Part shown: piece after piece, positions 32,143 through 43,543 of the stretch
Layout: each line of letters opens with the position of its first letter
How positions within the stretch are numbered: the first letter of the stretch is position 1
Assembly (NCBI RefSeq): GCF_000218685.1
Contig: NW_006763302.1
Coordinates: forward strand, 1,098,868 to 1,162,867
Source of the DNA: Serpula lacrymans var. lacrymans S7.9
Lineage: Eukaryota; Basidiomycota; Agaricomycetes; Boletales; Serpulaceae
Length of the DNA: 64,000 nucleotides
Reading direction: 5' to 3'
Position numbers and translations under genes: made by a program
Notes under the pieces: generated by a model
What the model was told of the DNA's origin: nothing
Seen by the model: the letters and a program-made list of their open reading frames with translations, nothing else
Database searches by the model: none

Positions 32143-34143
32143 ATACAGCTAGACAGCCTGTTCATTGGATTAGCTTCTGGAAGGCATACAACACCTCTAA
32201 GGAGTTATTCAACGCCTCCGAGGAGTGATTCAACACCTTCAGGAGTGAGTGGGGCAACAAATACACAAATGCGTCTACTCCCTGGAGTACCTGCATAAGT
32301 TCCTAAAAGAGCAGTCATGCCTGCTGAAGTCCTAGGAGTACGCAGAAGCAGTTGCCAGACCCGTCCTGCAGACAAAAACCGAGATTATCAAAGGACTCTA
32401 GATGAGGAACAGTCTCGAAAAGAGCAGCATAACAACTCCATGGAGAAACCTAACAATCCTGAGGTTCATGAAGAAACATCTGATACAGAGGAGACATTCT
32501 TTGCTGGAATAGCAAGTACTGGTCCATCTAACACAGACCTTCCAAGGACACTAAAGGAAGCCTTATCACGTCTGGATGGAGAATTATGGAAGTCTGCCTT
32601 GGAGGAGGAACTCCTAAGTCTCAATACTAATGCGGTATATGACACTGTTCCACTTCCGAAGGGAGTAAAACCCATCACATCAAAACCTGTGTTCCGGATC
32701 AAGTTTGATCAAAATGGAAACATTGAGAGATACAAACTCCGGATTGTTGCACGAGGTTTTACTCAAAGGGAGGGGATTGATTACCAGGAGGTTTTTGCTC
32801 CGGTTGCAAACTTAGAGTCAATCCAAATTATTCTAGCCCTGGCAGCAAAGTACGACCTAGAACTTGATCAAATGGATATATCCACAGCTTATCTCAATGG
32901 AGAACTTGGAGAAAAACTGTACATGCTTCCTCCAGGGGGTGTTCCTATCCAACCTGGATACTGCTGGAGGTTGAAAAAATCCATCTACAGATTAAAACAA
33001 GCTGGTCATACATAGAACAAAACCTTTGACCGCAAGCTCCAGGAGCTCAGTTTCACAAGACTAAATGCAGGAACATGACCCTATGTATTTTGGGACAACA
33101 AACAAATATGCTTTGTTGTTGTCTATGTAGATGACCTCCTCCTAGGAGCTTCATCCCGAAAATTCATGGATATCACAAAAGCCAAACTCGAATCCATATT
33201 CAAAATGCGGGACCTTGGAGAAGCAAAATACATCCTCATAATAGAAATCCAACGTGATCGTTCAAACACAACAATATCCCTATTGCAACGCCAATACATT
33301 GACACAGTCCTAGAGCGTACTGGAATGAAGAACTGCAAACCAGTATGGACACCAATAGCCCATGGATCAAAACTCCTTGCAAATGCTCCAGGGGAAGATA
33401 TTATGCAACACGAGATGCATATTGAAGGATGTCAAGTGTCATACCTCTCAATTGTAGGCTCCCTCATGTATGCCATGCTCGGAACCCGCCCAGACATTGC
33501 CTACATTGTTGGAATACTAAACAGGCATAGCTCAGCTCCAAGGAGCCATCACTGGAAAGCTGCAAAACGTGTCCTCCGATATCTGAAAGCAACCAGGGAC
33601 ATGGAACTACAATATGATGGCACAGATGTCTCCATGGACATGGATTTCTATGGATATTCAGATGCAGATTGGTCTGGAGACCCAGACACGTCTTGATCAA
33701 CATCAGGGTTTGTCTTTATCACCATCCGAGGAGCAATCTCCTGGACAAGCAAAAGACAAAGCATGGTTGCTTTATCCTCCACAGAGTCAGAGTACATTGG
33801 ATTGAGCAATGCTGGACAACACCTTGCATGGCTTCAGACATTTTTTGAAGAAATTGGACATGCTCAAAATAGACCTACAACATTGCACTGTGACAATCAA
33901 GCAGCTATCATTCTTATATGAGATCCACAGTTCTGTGCTCACACAAAATATATTCAACGGAAATATCATTTCATCTGAGATGACTTAGTATCAAAGGGAG
34001 AGGCAGTAATCAGATATGTTCCTACAGGAGATATGGTTACAGACATTCTCACTAAACCCCTCACTCATGAAAAACACTGGAAATTCTCTAAAGCCATGGG
34101 ACTACGGTTGCACTCGAGTAGGAGTGACAAAACTGGATAAACC

Positions 34144-34436
34144 TGGTCTCTGCCGAAGCAGCCATTGTTCTTCTAGGAGCACAATTATACTCCTAGGAGT
34201 CATTATACTGTAGCGAGTAGCACCTCCGACTATAAGTAGTAGGGGGTTTAGTATAGGAATACCTCAGTCGTTTCTATAGCCTCTTGGGCAGCGGCTGAGG
34301 TATAGGGGGTTTAGTATAGGAATACCTCAGTCGTTTCTATAGCCTCTTGGGCAGCGGCTGAGGTATGTTACATTACATTTATTAGAGATCACCTTAAACT
34401 AACATCTATTGTAGTTTCACTTAGTGTTATTAGCAC
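34144..34436 (+). repeat. 3' LTR of copia-1, with an internal 63-base tandem duplication
   Basis: Matches the LTR at about 11110-11308 (TGGTCTCTGC..., TAGGAGTCATTATACTGTAG). Bases 34241-34303 and 34304-34366 are identical; the left LTR has this unit once. Exact ends are uncertain. Confidence 0.7.
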
Positions 34437-34948
34437 CATGGTTGGATGAAACACCTTGATCTGCGATGGCATTGGTTGAGAGATGTTGTTGACTCTGGGA
34501 AGATTGCTCCTACCTTTGTTCCCACTGCTGAAATGCCTGCAGACTTGTTGACCAAGGCTCTTGCCAAGCCTAAAGTAGAAGCGTTCAGGAAGATGATGGT
34601 AGATCAGGGGGGAGCTGATGCTTGGGAGGTGCAGCATCAGGGAGGAGTGTTACTTTGTGCTACCTATATATTTTCATTCCTTTCTCTATCTATTCTTCTA
34701 TCATTCACTATTGATTGTGTTCTCTATTATTTCGTCTTTGTGGCTGCTTTGTTTACCTTTGTTTACAAAACTTCGGACAGTACTGCAGAGTCCAATGCTT
34801 CCTATTCTCTAGTTACCCACATTGGACTCTAGGTACTGTATACCTGTCATACTCTCTAATAATCCAGTTACTCACATTGGACTCTAGTTCCAGTCCCTGA
34901 TTGCTCTCAGCAAGTGGCTAGACACTTCCTTCAAGCTTTGTTCTTAAT
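34437..34948 (+). mobile_element. Copia-2: end of RNase H plus 3' LTR
   Basis: Coding tail KHLDLRWHWLRDVVDSGKIA and MPADLLTKALAKPKVEAF of a different Ty1 lineage, then its LTR from about 34649 to 34948 (TGTTACTTTGTGC...TTCTTAATA). Full solo copies of this LTR at 48305-48624 and 54116-54435 show that this copy lacks about 18 bases near its start. The LTR abuts rhomboid sequence. The left side is truncated against copia-1. Confidence 0.75.
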
Positions 34949-35282
34949 AGCTGTCACACTCAGCGCACTGGCATTCCCTGATGCTAGTATCAGCCTCATA
35001 TTCCTCCCGTTCTTTGCAATTCCTATCCAGTCAGGTGTGGGTGCTATTATAGCCTTGGATGCTATTGGTATATTGCGTGGTTGGAAGTAAGAGATTGTAT
35101 TGCTACTGCTTTGATTTTGTTTTGCTGATCTCTGGCTCTGGTACAGGATGTTTGATCATTGTGCGCATTTGAGCGGCGCGACTTTTGGAGTGTTGTACTA
35201 TTTGTATGGACCACAATGGTGGGATTTTATGAGGATTATCCACGATCCTACGGAGGAAGAAAAAGAAAAGTCGGAAGCATAG
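34949..35282 (+). pseudogene. Rhomboid protease, C-terminal fragment 2 (mirror copy)
   Basis: Mirror image of 10341-10670: AVTLSALAFPDASISLIFLP, 60-base intron, then FDHCAHLSGATFG and stop at 35280-35282. It lacks the catalytic serine segment that fragment 1 still has, because copia-2 LTR cuts it 135 bases earlier. Tyr to Cys in FDHCAH is the main coding change. Confidence 0.75.
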
Positions 35283-35628
35283 ATGGCCATTTTTCATTGT
35301 CAGTATCCTCTCTACTCAATACTATTAATTATTGTTAGGTACTACTACACGTGCACCACAAGAATATAAAGATGATTCAATGCATCACTATACTCTTGGA
35401 TTATCTGCAAGTAACTACGTCAGATTAAAATGAGAAGTCTTACAGCTCGTTCAAGCTTTTAGCAGCCTATTCCATTGCACTTGTAATATCAAACCTGTGC
35501 GAGAACTAGAAGTCATGTTATCCCTCCCAACTGCATATTCTGTGAAAGTCCGGTGAAAATGAGTGGGTGACAAATGTAATGCGATTTTGGGAGCTATGGT
35601 ACAAAAGGTCTTGAAAGGATATAACAAA

Positions 35629-37604
35629 CTACTTCAGCTGAGCCTCCAACTGCTCGAACTGATAATCATCATGCGCCTTGCTCATAACGGCGTGCGCACG
35701 AACCTCGGCATGCCACTTATTATTTTCATTGAGCGCGGCTGGGTATCTGTCCTCTCCTTCCTTCCCAGCCCAATCGAAATCAACGAGAAACCCTTGCTCC
35801 TTGGAAGAAACAACATTCGTGTCACGCAGGTCTCCGAACACAAACCTATTCTCGTGCAAGAGCTTTAGTGCCCTTTTAACATCCCTCAAGACAGCTTCGG
35901 GAACAGGTTTGGGCCTTGAACTGTTTCGCAGTCGCCAGATTGATGCACCGTCTTCGAGATGGTCCATGACGACCATAAAAAGGCCCCCGATGATTGGCTC
36001 GCACCAGTGGAGCTTTGGGGCCAGTTTGGCATCGGATAAGAGGCGGTGGGCTGCTTTACCGTATCGACTCGCAAACTTGACGACAACCTCGGTAGCACCA
36101 TCAGGGGTAGCAGCGTCACCAAGGGTAGCCCGGTACAGCGCGGTGGTCCCAACTTCCAGGTCTGCCAAGCTGGTCGAAACGTGCTCGCCGGTTCGCAAGA
36201 GGACACCGTGGTAGGTCAGGCACGGCAATGCATTTCCAGAGACTGAGGTTGGGTCAGGGTAGATTGCCGCAATAGTTACGTGGTTGCCCTGAACTGCGCG
36301 GTAGTGCGCTGCCAGTGCCGCTCGACACGATGAAAGGCACCTGAAGATTCGAGCCGCATGGATGATGTTCTCGGACAAGTGAAATCCGGGGGTGATATTG
36401 AAGGCGACTAGCCTGGATGCGTAGATAGAGCCAACACAGACAGCCACACCAATCTCGATCCGATTTCCCGAGAGACCGAGAAGCAAGACAGGGAAATTGC
36501 AGGATCCTTGAAAGTGCGCAAGCTAGAAAGAACACTTCAACGGAGATACGAACGTGGATGCGTGCTGCCGCACCTGGGGGTCCGACACAATCTTGCTGTA
36601 GTCGGCAAGACTTTGAACAAAAGGATCTCCGCCAATACCAGGGGCATTTTTCAGCTTCAGGATTGTGACAGGGAACTCACCTTGCCACCAACTCGCATCA
36701 GGCTGGATGTTCCCCACCCGGTCAAGCCTTTCCTCCCACTGACCAGGCTCCCCCATTAAGTGGTCGACGTGCTGCCGAATGGCGTTCCGGCGACTGTCCT
36801 CATTGTGATAAGACATGATTGTACTGCTGAGGAAGCTAGACGCGTGGCTGACATCATGTTCGGTCACCTCGAGGTCGCCAAGCTCGGCGAGGGCCCGTTG
36901 TAGGTGCGCAAGTGGCGGGCTGAACATGGCGGCTGGGACTTGATCGAGGCACACAGGATGGCCATCGGCATTGAGGAACTTTGCCAATGCATCAGCGCTC
37001 CTTACAACTGCAGATGGGGAGGGGCTGGATGATAGTTTGGCGAACTGCTTGCCGAGCTCTGCAAAATTCATGAGGATTGAACAAGTGACAAGTGGGTGGA
37101 CTCGTACTTTTCTTAATCTGTATCCGAGACCGTGCTTGAGGATCGTCAACAAAGTCAAGTAGCTCCTTGGCTGAAACGGGGTGAGGGGGCTAGGGAGGGG
37201 TATGGAAACACATGAAAAAACGCACTCTCAGCATTGGCAACAATGATATGAAGAGTATCATTTGGCAGGGCTTCGGTGAACACGTCTTTAATGTTACGTA
37301 GAACACTGAGCTTGGCTGCCTCTGGCTGGATGCGAAGCCACTGAATGACACGGTCTGTCAGATCCACCTCGGGCTCTATCTTGACATCCGCCTATCCAGG
37401 GTCAGTCATTTGGCATCGTAGACTAGGTGGCAGACGCACCTTGTACAACACAAGGTCCCTCAGTGGGACATCATAGTCAACCTCCTCCTTGAGCCGCTTG
37501 TGGAACTCCCGCAACAGCAAATCGACTTTGAGATTGCCCTCAAAAATGATTTGCGTGAAAAACGGTGGCTCCACCGGAAAGTAGCAGCTGAGGTTGAGCT
37601 TCAT
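35629..37604 (-). CDS. Crinkler-like protein with C-terminal protein kinase domain (copy 2)
   Basis: Minus-strand twin of copy 1 with the same five-exon plan (last exon 35629-36522). All exons are open. The Crinkler-type header starts MKLNLSCYFPVEPPFF and carries one extra codon (KEEVDYD). The ExK segment FPVTILKLKN and the kinase motifs VVKF, VFGDLRDTN and VDFDWAG are kept. About 97 percent of the protein is identical by eye (for example GEHVSTSLADLEV versus GEHISTSLPDLGV). The first Glu of the ELKN motif is Lys here (LKLKN), which would weaken a nuclease role if that motif is catalytic. Convergent with rhomboid fragment 2; a MULE-like terminus lies just upstream. Confidence 0.75.
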
Positions 37605-37639
37605 GGTTCACCTGTTTGGTTACAGCTGAAGTCAGATCG

Positions 37640-37700
37640 ATAGGCTAGTCTAGTCCGAAATAACGGTGGCGTGCGGGAGGTGCCCCTTCGGTACCAATAG
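37640..37700 (+). repeat. Transposon terminus similar to the MULE inverted repeat
   Basis: CTAGTCTAGTCCGAAATAA, CGGTGGCGTGCGGGAG, CCCCTTCGGTACCAATA. It matches in order the left MULE end at 4036-4087 and the inverted right end. The outer side faces the Crinkler-kinase gene, the inner side the DUF6589-like gene. Confidence 0.6.
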
Positions 37701-37858
37701 AACATTAATTTCTTCTCGCCTCCTGCACGCCAAATGAAACTCAGACAGCTTAGCAATTCAACCAACCGAGAGCTTATCACTGTGGTCAGCATCATGTCAA
37801 GACAGTTGAATGTACAATACATAGTAGATCAATAATACATACAGTCTAGTTCCTCTAC

Positions 37859-39399
37859 ATGAGTGAGAATCAAACCCCCTCTCAAACACCTCGCAAGTCA
37901 CCCCAAACAGCTCCATCCTTGATGCCATTCAAGATTCTAAGTGGACCTTGGCTCAGTTTTTAGATTGGTTGTTACGTATGAAAGAGATGCGGGGTATAAC
38001 CTGTATGGACAGCGAATCACCCAGGTTGTACAAGCTTTTCTCGATGGGACGTCTTCCCCAACCCTTGGTTACATCGTTGGCCAGATGTACAAGCGAGCCC
38101 AAGAGGCTCCATACAAGCCGAACAATCCATCTTGTGATGTGTTCATTTGATCCTTACATCAGTTATACTGAGATCAGAAATGGAGAGCAAGGACTTACCG
38201 CCTGGGCTGTCAATCACGTAGCCCACATCATGCATGACAGATTCACCCATATGATATTGCATGATGCTGGGCTCCATCTACGTGCATGTCCTCAGCAAGA
38301 GAACACCCAACAATGCCATGGCCCTCATATCACAACACAAGCTATCAAGAACTTTAGCTATCAAAACCTACAAAACATTGCTGAAGAACATGCACCTGTT
38401 ACATGTTGAGTGAGTATTCACGAGAATCATCTTGATGCAAGGCCAGTGAAGGACAAGTGGGGGTAGTAAGGACTTACTGTCTTTTGCAGCTTGTAAGACA
38501 AAGCAGCAGAATATATGGCTTTTACTGACATATTAGCTCTAGGGTACAGTGGATGTACTTCTGACACTCACCTTTATCCTGTTAAACCAAGCCAACTTCC
38601 CAGCTCTGTGTTGAGCCCTCTATTTTTTTGCCACCAAGGCCCACTGTTTGATATTTCCGGTTGATTCACTGGGGCAATCCGTAGCATATGACACAGTGTA
38701 CAAAGCACCCACTGGCCTATGAAATGCAGGCCAACTTGAAGGCTGCAATGCAACATGGTTTCGGGCACTTTTTTTCTGTTGTTGGAGGCAACGTCCAGGC
38801 CTTTGCCAGGCAGCGCAACTCCAGGATTGGGGGAGAAAGCCACTTGATCAAGGGCTTTGCGGGCACAGCAGTGGAGATGGAAGGCTGTGATCCAGCTGTG
38901 TTTTAATATAGAGGAATCAGTGAGACATCACAAACTTCAAGAGAGGAAAACACTTACCACAGATGTTATCCTCGAAGACTTGGACTTCCAGGGTCTTGCA
39001 GCTGCCTCAGCATTTCACTTCCTTGATGTCTTGATACAGTTTGTACATGGGCTGTAAGTCAATCAATCCAACCTGCGTGAAATATCAGCTGCTGTTGCAA
39101 AAAAACCCATTCCTCCAACATGGAAAACTAATGTCATCCCGCTGGCCACTAATAGCGCAGACGAGATGCAGGTTAGTGGGATAAAAGACACCATCCAGGA
39201 TTTCTTGAAGACACAAATGAACCTTCATGACAAAACATTAGCAGACTGATTTGTTATATTTAGTTGCAATAGGAAAACTTTTGATCAAATATTAAGACTC
39301 AAAAAAGACCTATCAATCCATAATGGATACTTTGAGTCCATGCAGTCTGTTGTGCCCATGCTTGAACTATGGCACACAAAATGGACGGACCTCAGCTGG
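37859..39399 (+). pseudogene. DUF6589-like transposon gene remnant
   Basis: An N-terminal part starts near 37859 (MSENQTPSQTPRKSPQ) and after a frame change reads DAIQDSKWTLAQFLDWLLRM. The middle is SYTEIRNGEQGLTAWAVNHV, IMHDRFTHMILHDAGLHL and TTQAIKNFSYQNLQNIAEE. Further on comes the more conserved part: PIPPTWKTNVIPLATNSADE (about 39100), then a stop at about 39248 and SVVPMLELWHTKWTDLS (about 39350). The order and spacing resemble the large Agaricomycete family annotated DUF6589, whose members behave like transposons. Many stops; the R1 repeat cuts it at 39400. No catalytic residues can be named. Confidence 0.5.
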
Positions 39400-40351
39400 T
39401 GTCAATGATGAGAACTGTAGTTAGAAAACCACACACAAAACAAACTAATACACAATTCTCCCAGATTCCATGGAACTTGTGTATGGGCTTTGCCTCGTAG
39501 AACAGTGGAGTGGTCTGGTTGTTCCTGGGGTGGTACATATGACAATCCTTCAAAGTAAAACCCAGAGATGTATGGGTGTGGGTTTTGAGGAGGGGGGATA
39601 GTTGAATTATAGAGGATAGGGGCTTAGTTGATGAGTATGGACAAGCACTATCTTGCTAATCGTAGCACAAGGTAGGGTTGAGAACAACAAGATGACAGAG
39701 TGACAAGGTTCCCAGTGATAGCAGGCTCCTGATGCACAAACTGTAGTGCTCAGAAGGACTCTAATTGAAAGGGATGATAATCATTCTCAAAAGTGATGAG
39801 TGACGATGACAGCAGTTAACAGTGGTAACAATGGGAAGTGTTGTGACCACACTGGATCACAAGTAACAGAGTAGTGAACTTGAGATTAGAGAAGAAGTCT
39901 GGATTGGAGTTCTTGTTCTTTACAAGGTAAAATACAGGGGTTTATATAGTAAAAGAAAAGTAGGCTATGCACAGTATAGCTGTGCAAAAAGAATGAGAAA
40001 GAATATGAAGGAAAACATGTACACTGACAAATCCTGCGTAGGTAGTACAGGATAAGATTGTCAAAAAAAGGAAAAGAAAGGGATAGAACAATGAATGCTA
40101 TGTAAGTAATGTCACAGGTTTGTACAGCCATAAAAGAAAGTCCAAATAGCAAAAAGAGAGCAAGAAAATTGTGATGTCATGAGAAGATGCAGTAAAAAAA
40201 GGCAAAGGCAAAAAAATATCAGTATTAACACAGTTCCTTTATTGTCAGTCAGGCATTCTAAAAAAATATGTGTTCATAAAAATGATTCAAAAATCAAAAA
40301 TAATTGCACCGTAAATGAATGTTTTGCTGAAAAAAAAGAAACTGGAGCCAC
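39400..40351 (-). mobile_element. R1 repeat copy E, truncated
   Basis: Minus orientation, from the TGTCAATGATG end inward for about 950 bases, then an abrupt change to Gypsy-C integrase. The flank before the terminus is CTGG, one CpG transition from the CCGG found at other copies. Confidence 0.75.
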
Positions 40352-41284
40352 GCGAAACAATACCATTTGCCTTGGAATTGTAGGGAGAAATGCGAATATA
40401 AGGGATTTGGTAATGTTCCACAAGCTCTTTAAATGCTCCTTTGACTTCGCTTCCATTGTCTGTGACAACTTCTCCTATAGATCCATAGCAACAGATGATT
40501 TCTTCCCAGAAAAAGCAAGCAAGATTATGTGCAGATGCTTTCTTTAATGCTCTTCCTTCCGCAGCAAGTGACAGATCATCTCTTGCAGCAACAAGATATT
40601 GATATCCTCTAGCCTTTGGCATAAGCATAATGTTGACATAGACTTTGGTGAAGATTGTAGGAGGCAATGAGATGGTAAGTGGGACTTCACTTTTGCGTAC
40701 ACTTCAACTCTGGCATTCATGGCAGGTGCACACATGATGCTTGACATCCTGTAATATATGGGGCCAGTAAAAGTGCTCTCTGACTGTAGAGAATACACCA
40801 TTGACTCCTCTGTGACCAAGCCTTTTGTGTGCTTCAGTAAGGATGTGAAGTCGAAGGTCAGGCTTAAAGATGACTTTGAGAGGAGGAGCAGAGTGACAAC
40901 ACTTGAACATGCTGTCTCCTTTCAAGAAGAATTGAAGTGATCGCTTGACAAAGTGCTTTTGGGCTTGAAGGGAGAAAAATATAGGCAGGTCCATAGTCTG
41001 AAGAAAGTGGAAGATTCAATGAAGGGCATCATACTGAGATGAATCACTGGTAAGGAATGAAGGGAGCGACATAGAGTGATATGGGAGAGGTCTGGCAAGA
41101 TCAACTAGAAGGGCAATATCATCAAACCAATCTTCTGATTCTTGAGCATCTTCAAAGTCTTTCTCTGTTGGTTGACAGCGAGATAATGCATCAGGACCAC
41201 AATGACGATCAGCAGGTATGTGAATGAGCTTGAAATCAAAGAGAAGAATGCCCTGAATCCAACAATTGATAGTGGCATTAGGCT
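40352..41284 (-). pseudogene. Gypsy-C RNase H end and integrase, truncated
   Basis: Minus strand: NATINCWIQGILLFDFKLIH, ADRHCGPDALSRC (end of RNase H), integrase zinc finger (AHKRLGHRG ... CHECQS), and core with GEVVTDNGSEVKGAFKEL and SPYNSKANGIV. It is cut just before the third acidic residue by R1. This family belongs to the Agaricomycete Ty3 type whose remaining pol lies at 55492-58896, separated by the Gypsy-D insertion. Confidence 0.78.
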
Positions 41285-41348
41285 GTGACTCACAGCCTTC
41301 CTTGCTTATCAATATCCCTCCGATGTATTCCCAGACATAGCATTGGAT
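41281..41348 (-). repeat. 68-base partial copy of the Gypsy-D LTR
   Basis: CTGTGACTCACAGCCTTCC ... GCATTGGATCAT repeats 41523-41590 (inside the LTR) immediately outside the LTR end. The Gypsy-C codons expected here (about eight) are missing. Confidence 0.75.
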
Positions 41349-41807
41349 CATAACAATGGTCAGACCAAGAAAGGGAAGAGTTAAGAAAGTGGCCTGACCA
41401 ATTAACTAACCAATAAGAAAAGAAAGAGAAAGTGGTCCGATCTATTGTATTTACTAATTACATGAGAGAAAGTATTGGTAAGAGGTGTACAATTGGCTGT
41501 ATCAGTAAGCCCATGAGAAGGCGCTGACTCACAGCCTTCCTTGCTTATCAATATCCCTCCAATGTATTCCCAGACATAGCATTGGATTATTGCTATGTCA
41601 TCTGGATATCTTCTCGAGGGTCTACAATGGTTCTCCTTCATTGTAAGTACAATAAAATGTGAGTATGAATGGAGAATAAGAAGAAAAAGGATAAAAGTAA
41701 TAAAATTCCAGCTGTAATCTCTAGTCCAAGAGCAAGAGGAGTGACAGGGAATGAATTGGATAACCACGACATGATGGGAATGCAATAAGAAAAATTGATT
41801 CCTTACA
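41349..41807 (-). repeat. 3' LTR of Gypsy-D
   Basis: About 459 bases. On the minus strand it starts TGTAAGGAATC and ends CCATTGTTA. It is preceded on that strand by the purine tract AGAAGGGGAGC. Matches 55038-55491. Confidence 0.75.
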
Positions 41808-43543
41808 TTAGCTCCCCTTCTATAAGACTCGTGTCCTTATGAGTCCAGAAGTGGAACTCTGAAACTTGTTGGTAATCCAATCAAAAAGCATCGGAGATTT
41901 AGAAGTTGCGGTGTAATTTCTGTAAGGGCGGAAGTGAAGGGAAGCGGTGATAATATGAGGGGCGGCAGGGTTTTGTGGAATGTGGCGAGCAAGTCAGAGA
42001 CGTGTGTAAGATTGGTGTCGGGTTCCCAAGTACGTTCTGAGACCGGATAACCATGCCAGTGGACCAAGTAGTCGAGTTTAGTTTCAGTTTGGTCGGTCTA
42101 GATGCAATTATACTTTCTACTTCATATTTGTCCACTCCTTCAACAATTTTGGGCAGTGGTTGTGAAAAAATTGGTTGGTTAGGGAATTCGGGAGTGTGAT
42201 ATGGCAATGGAATGGCTTCATTGAATACTGGATGAATGGACTTCCAGCTTTTCGGGATGTCAAGTTGGTAGGCGGAAGGTCCAACTTTTTGGGTGATTTT
42301 AAAAGGTGCAAAGTGTTTGTCGTCCAATTTCTTCATTGGTCTATCTGTCGTGATGTTGTGTCCTTCTAACCAGACCTTATTGCCAGTTTGATATTCTCAG
42401 GGTGGGGATCTCTTACGGTCGTAGTATCGTCTAAGATTGTTGTTTGCTAAAAAAAGGGAAGATTTCATGAGTTCATGGAGCTGTTTCGTCTGTTCACCAA
42501 ACTCGGCCACCGATGCGGATCAAGGGGACAATATAATGGTGGTATTTGTTTGTGGGTGTAGTCCATAGTTTAAAAAAAAAGGTGTCTGATTTGTTGCAGT
42601 GTGGAGATGATTGTTGTATGTGCATTCGGCGATAGAAAGCCAATCTGCCCAATTGTTTTGTCTATGATTTACAAAAACATGGAGGTAGTGCTCAAGATCC
42701 TGGTTGATCCGTTCAGACTGTTCATCTGTTTGAGGGTGATAACCTGTGGAAAGGCCCGATATTATCCCCATCAAATCATAAAAGTCTTTTGTAAACTGTG
42801 ACATAAATTGAGGACCTCGATCAGAGATGATCTTTTCAGGAATTCCATGGAGTCTTATTATGTTGTCTCCGAGCTGACGTGTGTAACTAGTAGAGTCAAG
42901 GGTGACAAAAGTGGGAACAAAATGGGCCATCTTGCTAAATTGGTCTACAAAAACCTGAACGGCAGTGTAGCCCTTAGACTCTGGTAGTGCGCCTATGAGG
43001 TTGGTGGTGATAACTTGCCAAGGTCAATCGGGTATCAGATTGGGATGTAGAGGGGCGTTAGGCTTTGTCCGGTGTACCTTGGTTTGTTGACAAGTCTCAC
43101 ATCCTCATACATATCATCTGATATCCGTGCAAAGACTCGGCCACCAGAGTTCTCGGTTCCCTCGTTCAAACATTGTTCTCTCTCCTGGATGTCCAGCAAA
43201 AGCTCCGTTGTGATAATCTTTCAATATTTGTGCACATAGTTCATGGTTTCAAGGGACATAGATGCAGTTAGTTAATGGGATTGGGTAGGAACTCATCACA
43301 GACTCTCTTTTGATCCAGATGATCCTATCCTTCATCTTCCAGGTATCCAACTTTTCTTTCAAATTCTTCCTTACTACGTTATCTTGTTCCTGGACGTTTC
43401 TGCGTATATCTGGTAGGTATCCTTTGTTGGTGTCAAGTACTTCAAAATGTACGTCCGGGAGGAGTGTCAGCTTTAGTGTTCTGATCTCCTTTGATGTGCT
43501 CCATTTTGAAGTTGTAGTCTGCAAGCTGAGAAGACCACCGTGC
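41808..43543 (-). pseudogene. Gypsy-D RNase H end, integrase and chromodomain
   Basis: Minus strand, from 43543 down: SQLADYNFKMEH (RNase H end), LLPDVHFEVLDTNKGYLPDI, the zinc-finger region near 43100-43250 (HPGERTMFERGN, NSGGRVF), TTNLIGALPESKGY, SDRGPQFMSQFTKDFYDLMG, DEQSERINQDLEHYL, KKLDDKHFAPFKITQ, then the chromodomain WHGYPVSERTWEPDTNLTHV to about 41840. The first catalytic acid of the integrase is Asn (TTNLIG) rather than Asp. Frameshifts separate the parts. Confidence 0.8.

Larger units (their letters stand above)
31266..34143 (+). pseudogene. Copia-1 integrase end, reverse transcriptase and RNase H
   Basis: Integrase remainder (YTGNAFKNQ, TPEQNGIAEHMNQTL, KTPYEILF), Pro-rich linker with tandem duplications, then reverse transcriptase (VFRIKFDQNGNIERYKLRIV, VYVDDLLLGASS) and RNase H (YSDADWSGD, STESEYIGLSNA, VTDILTKPL). 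Stops: TAA at 31741, TAG at 33013 (Trp expected) and TGA at 33076, 33694, 33919 and 33976. The last three sit where relatives have Arg. The YVDD site is intact, but the protein is broken many times. Confidence 0.85.
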
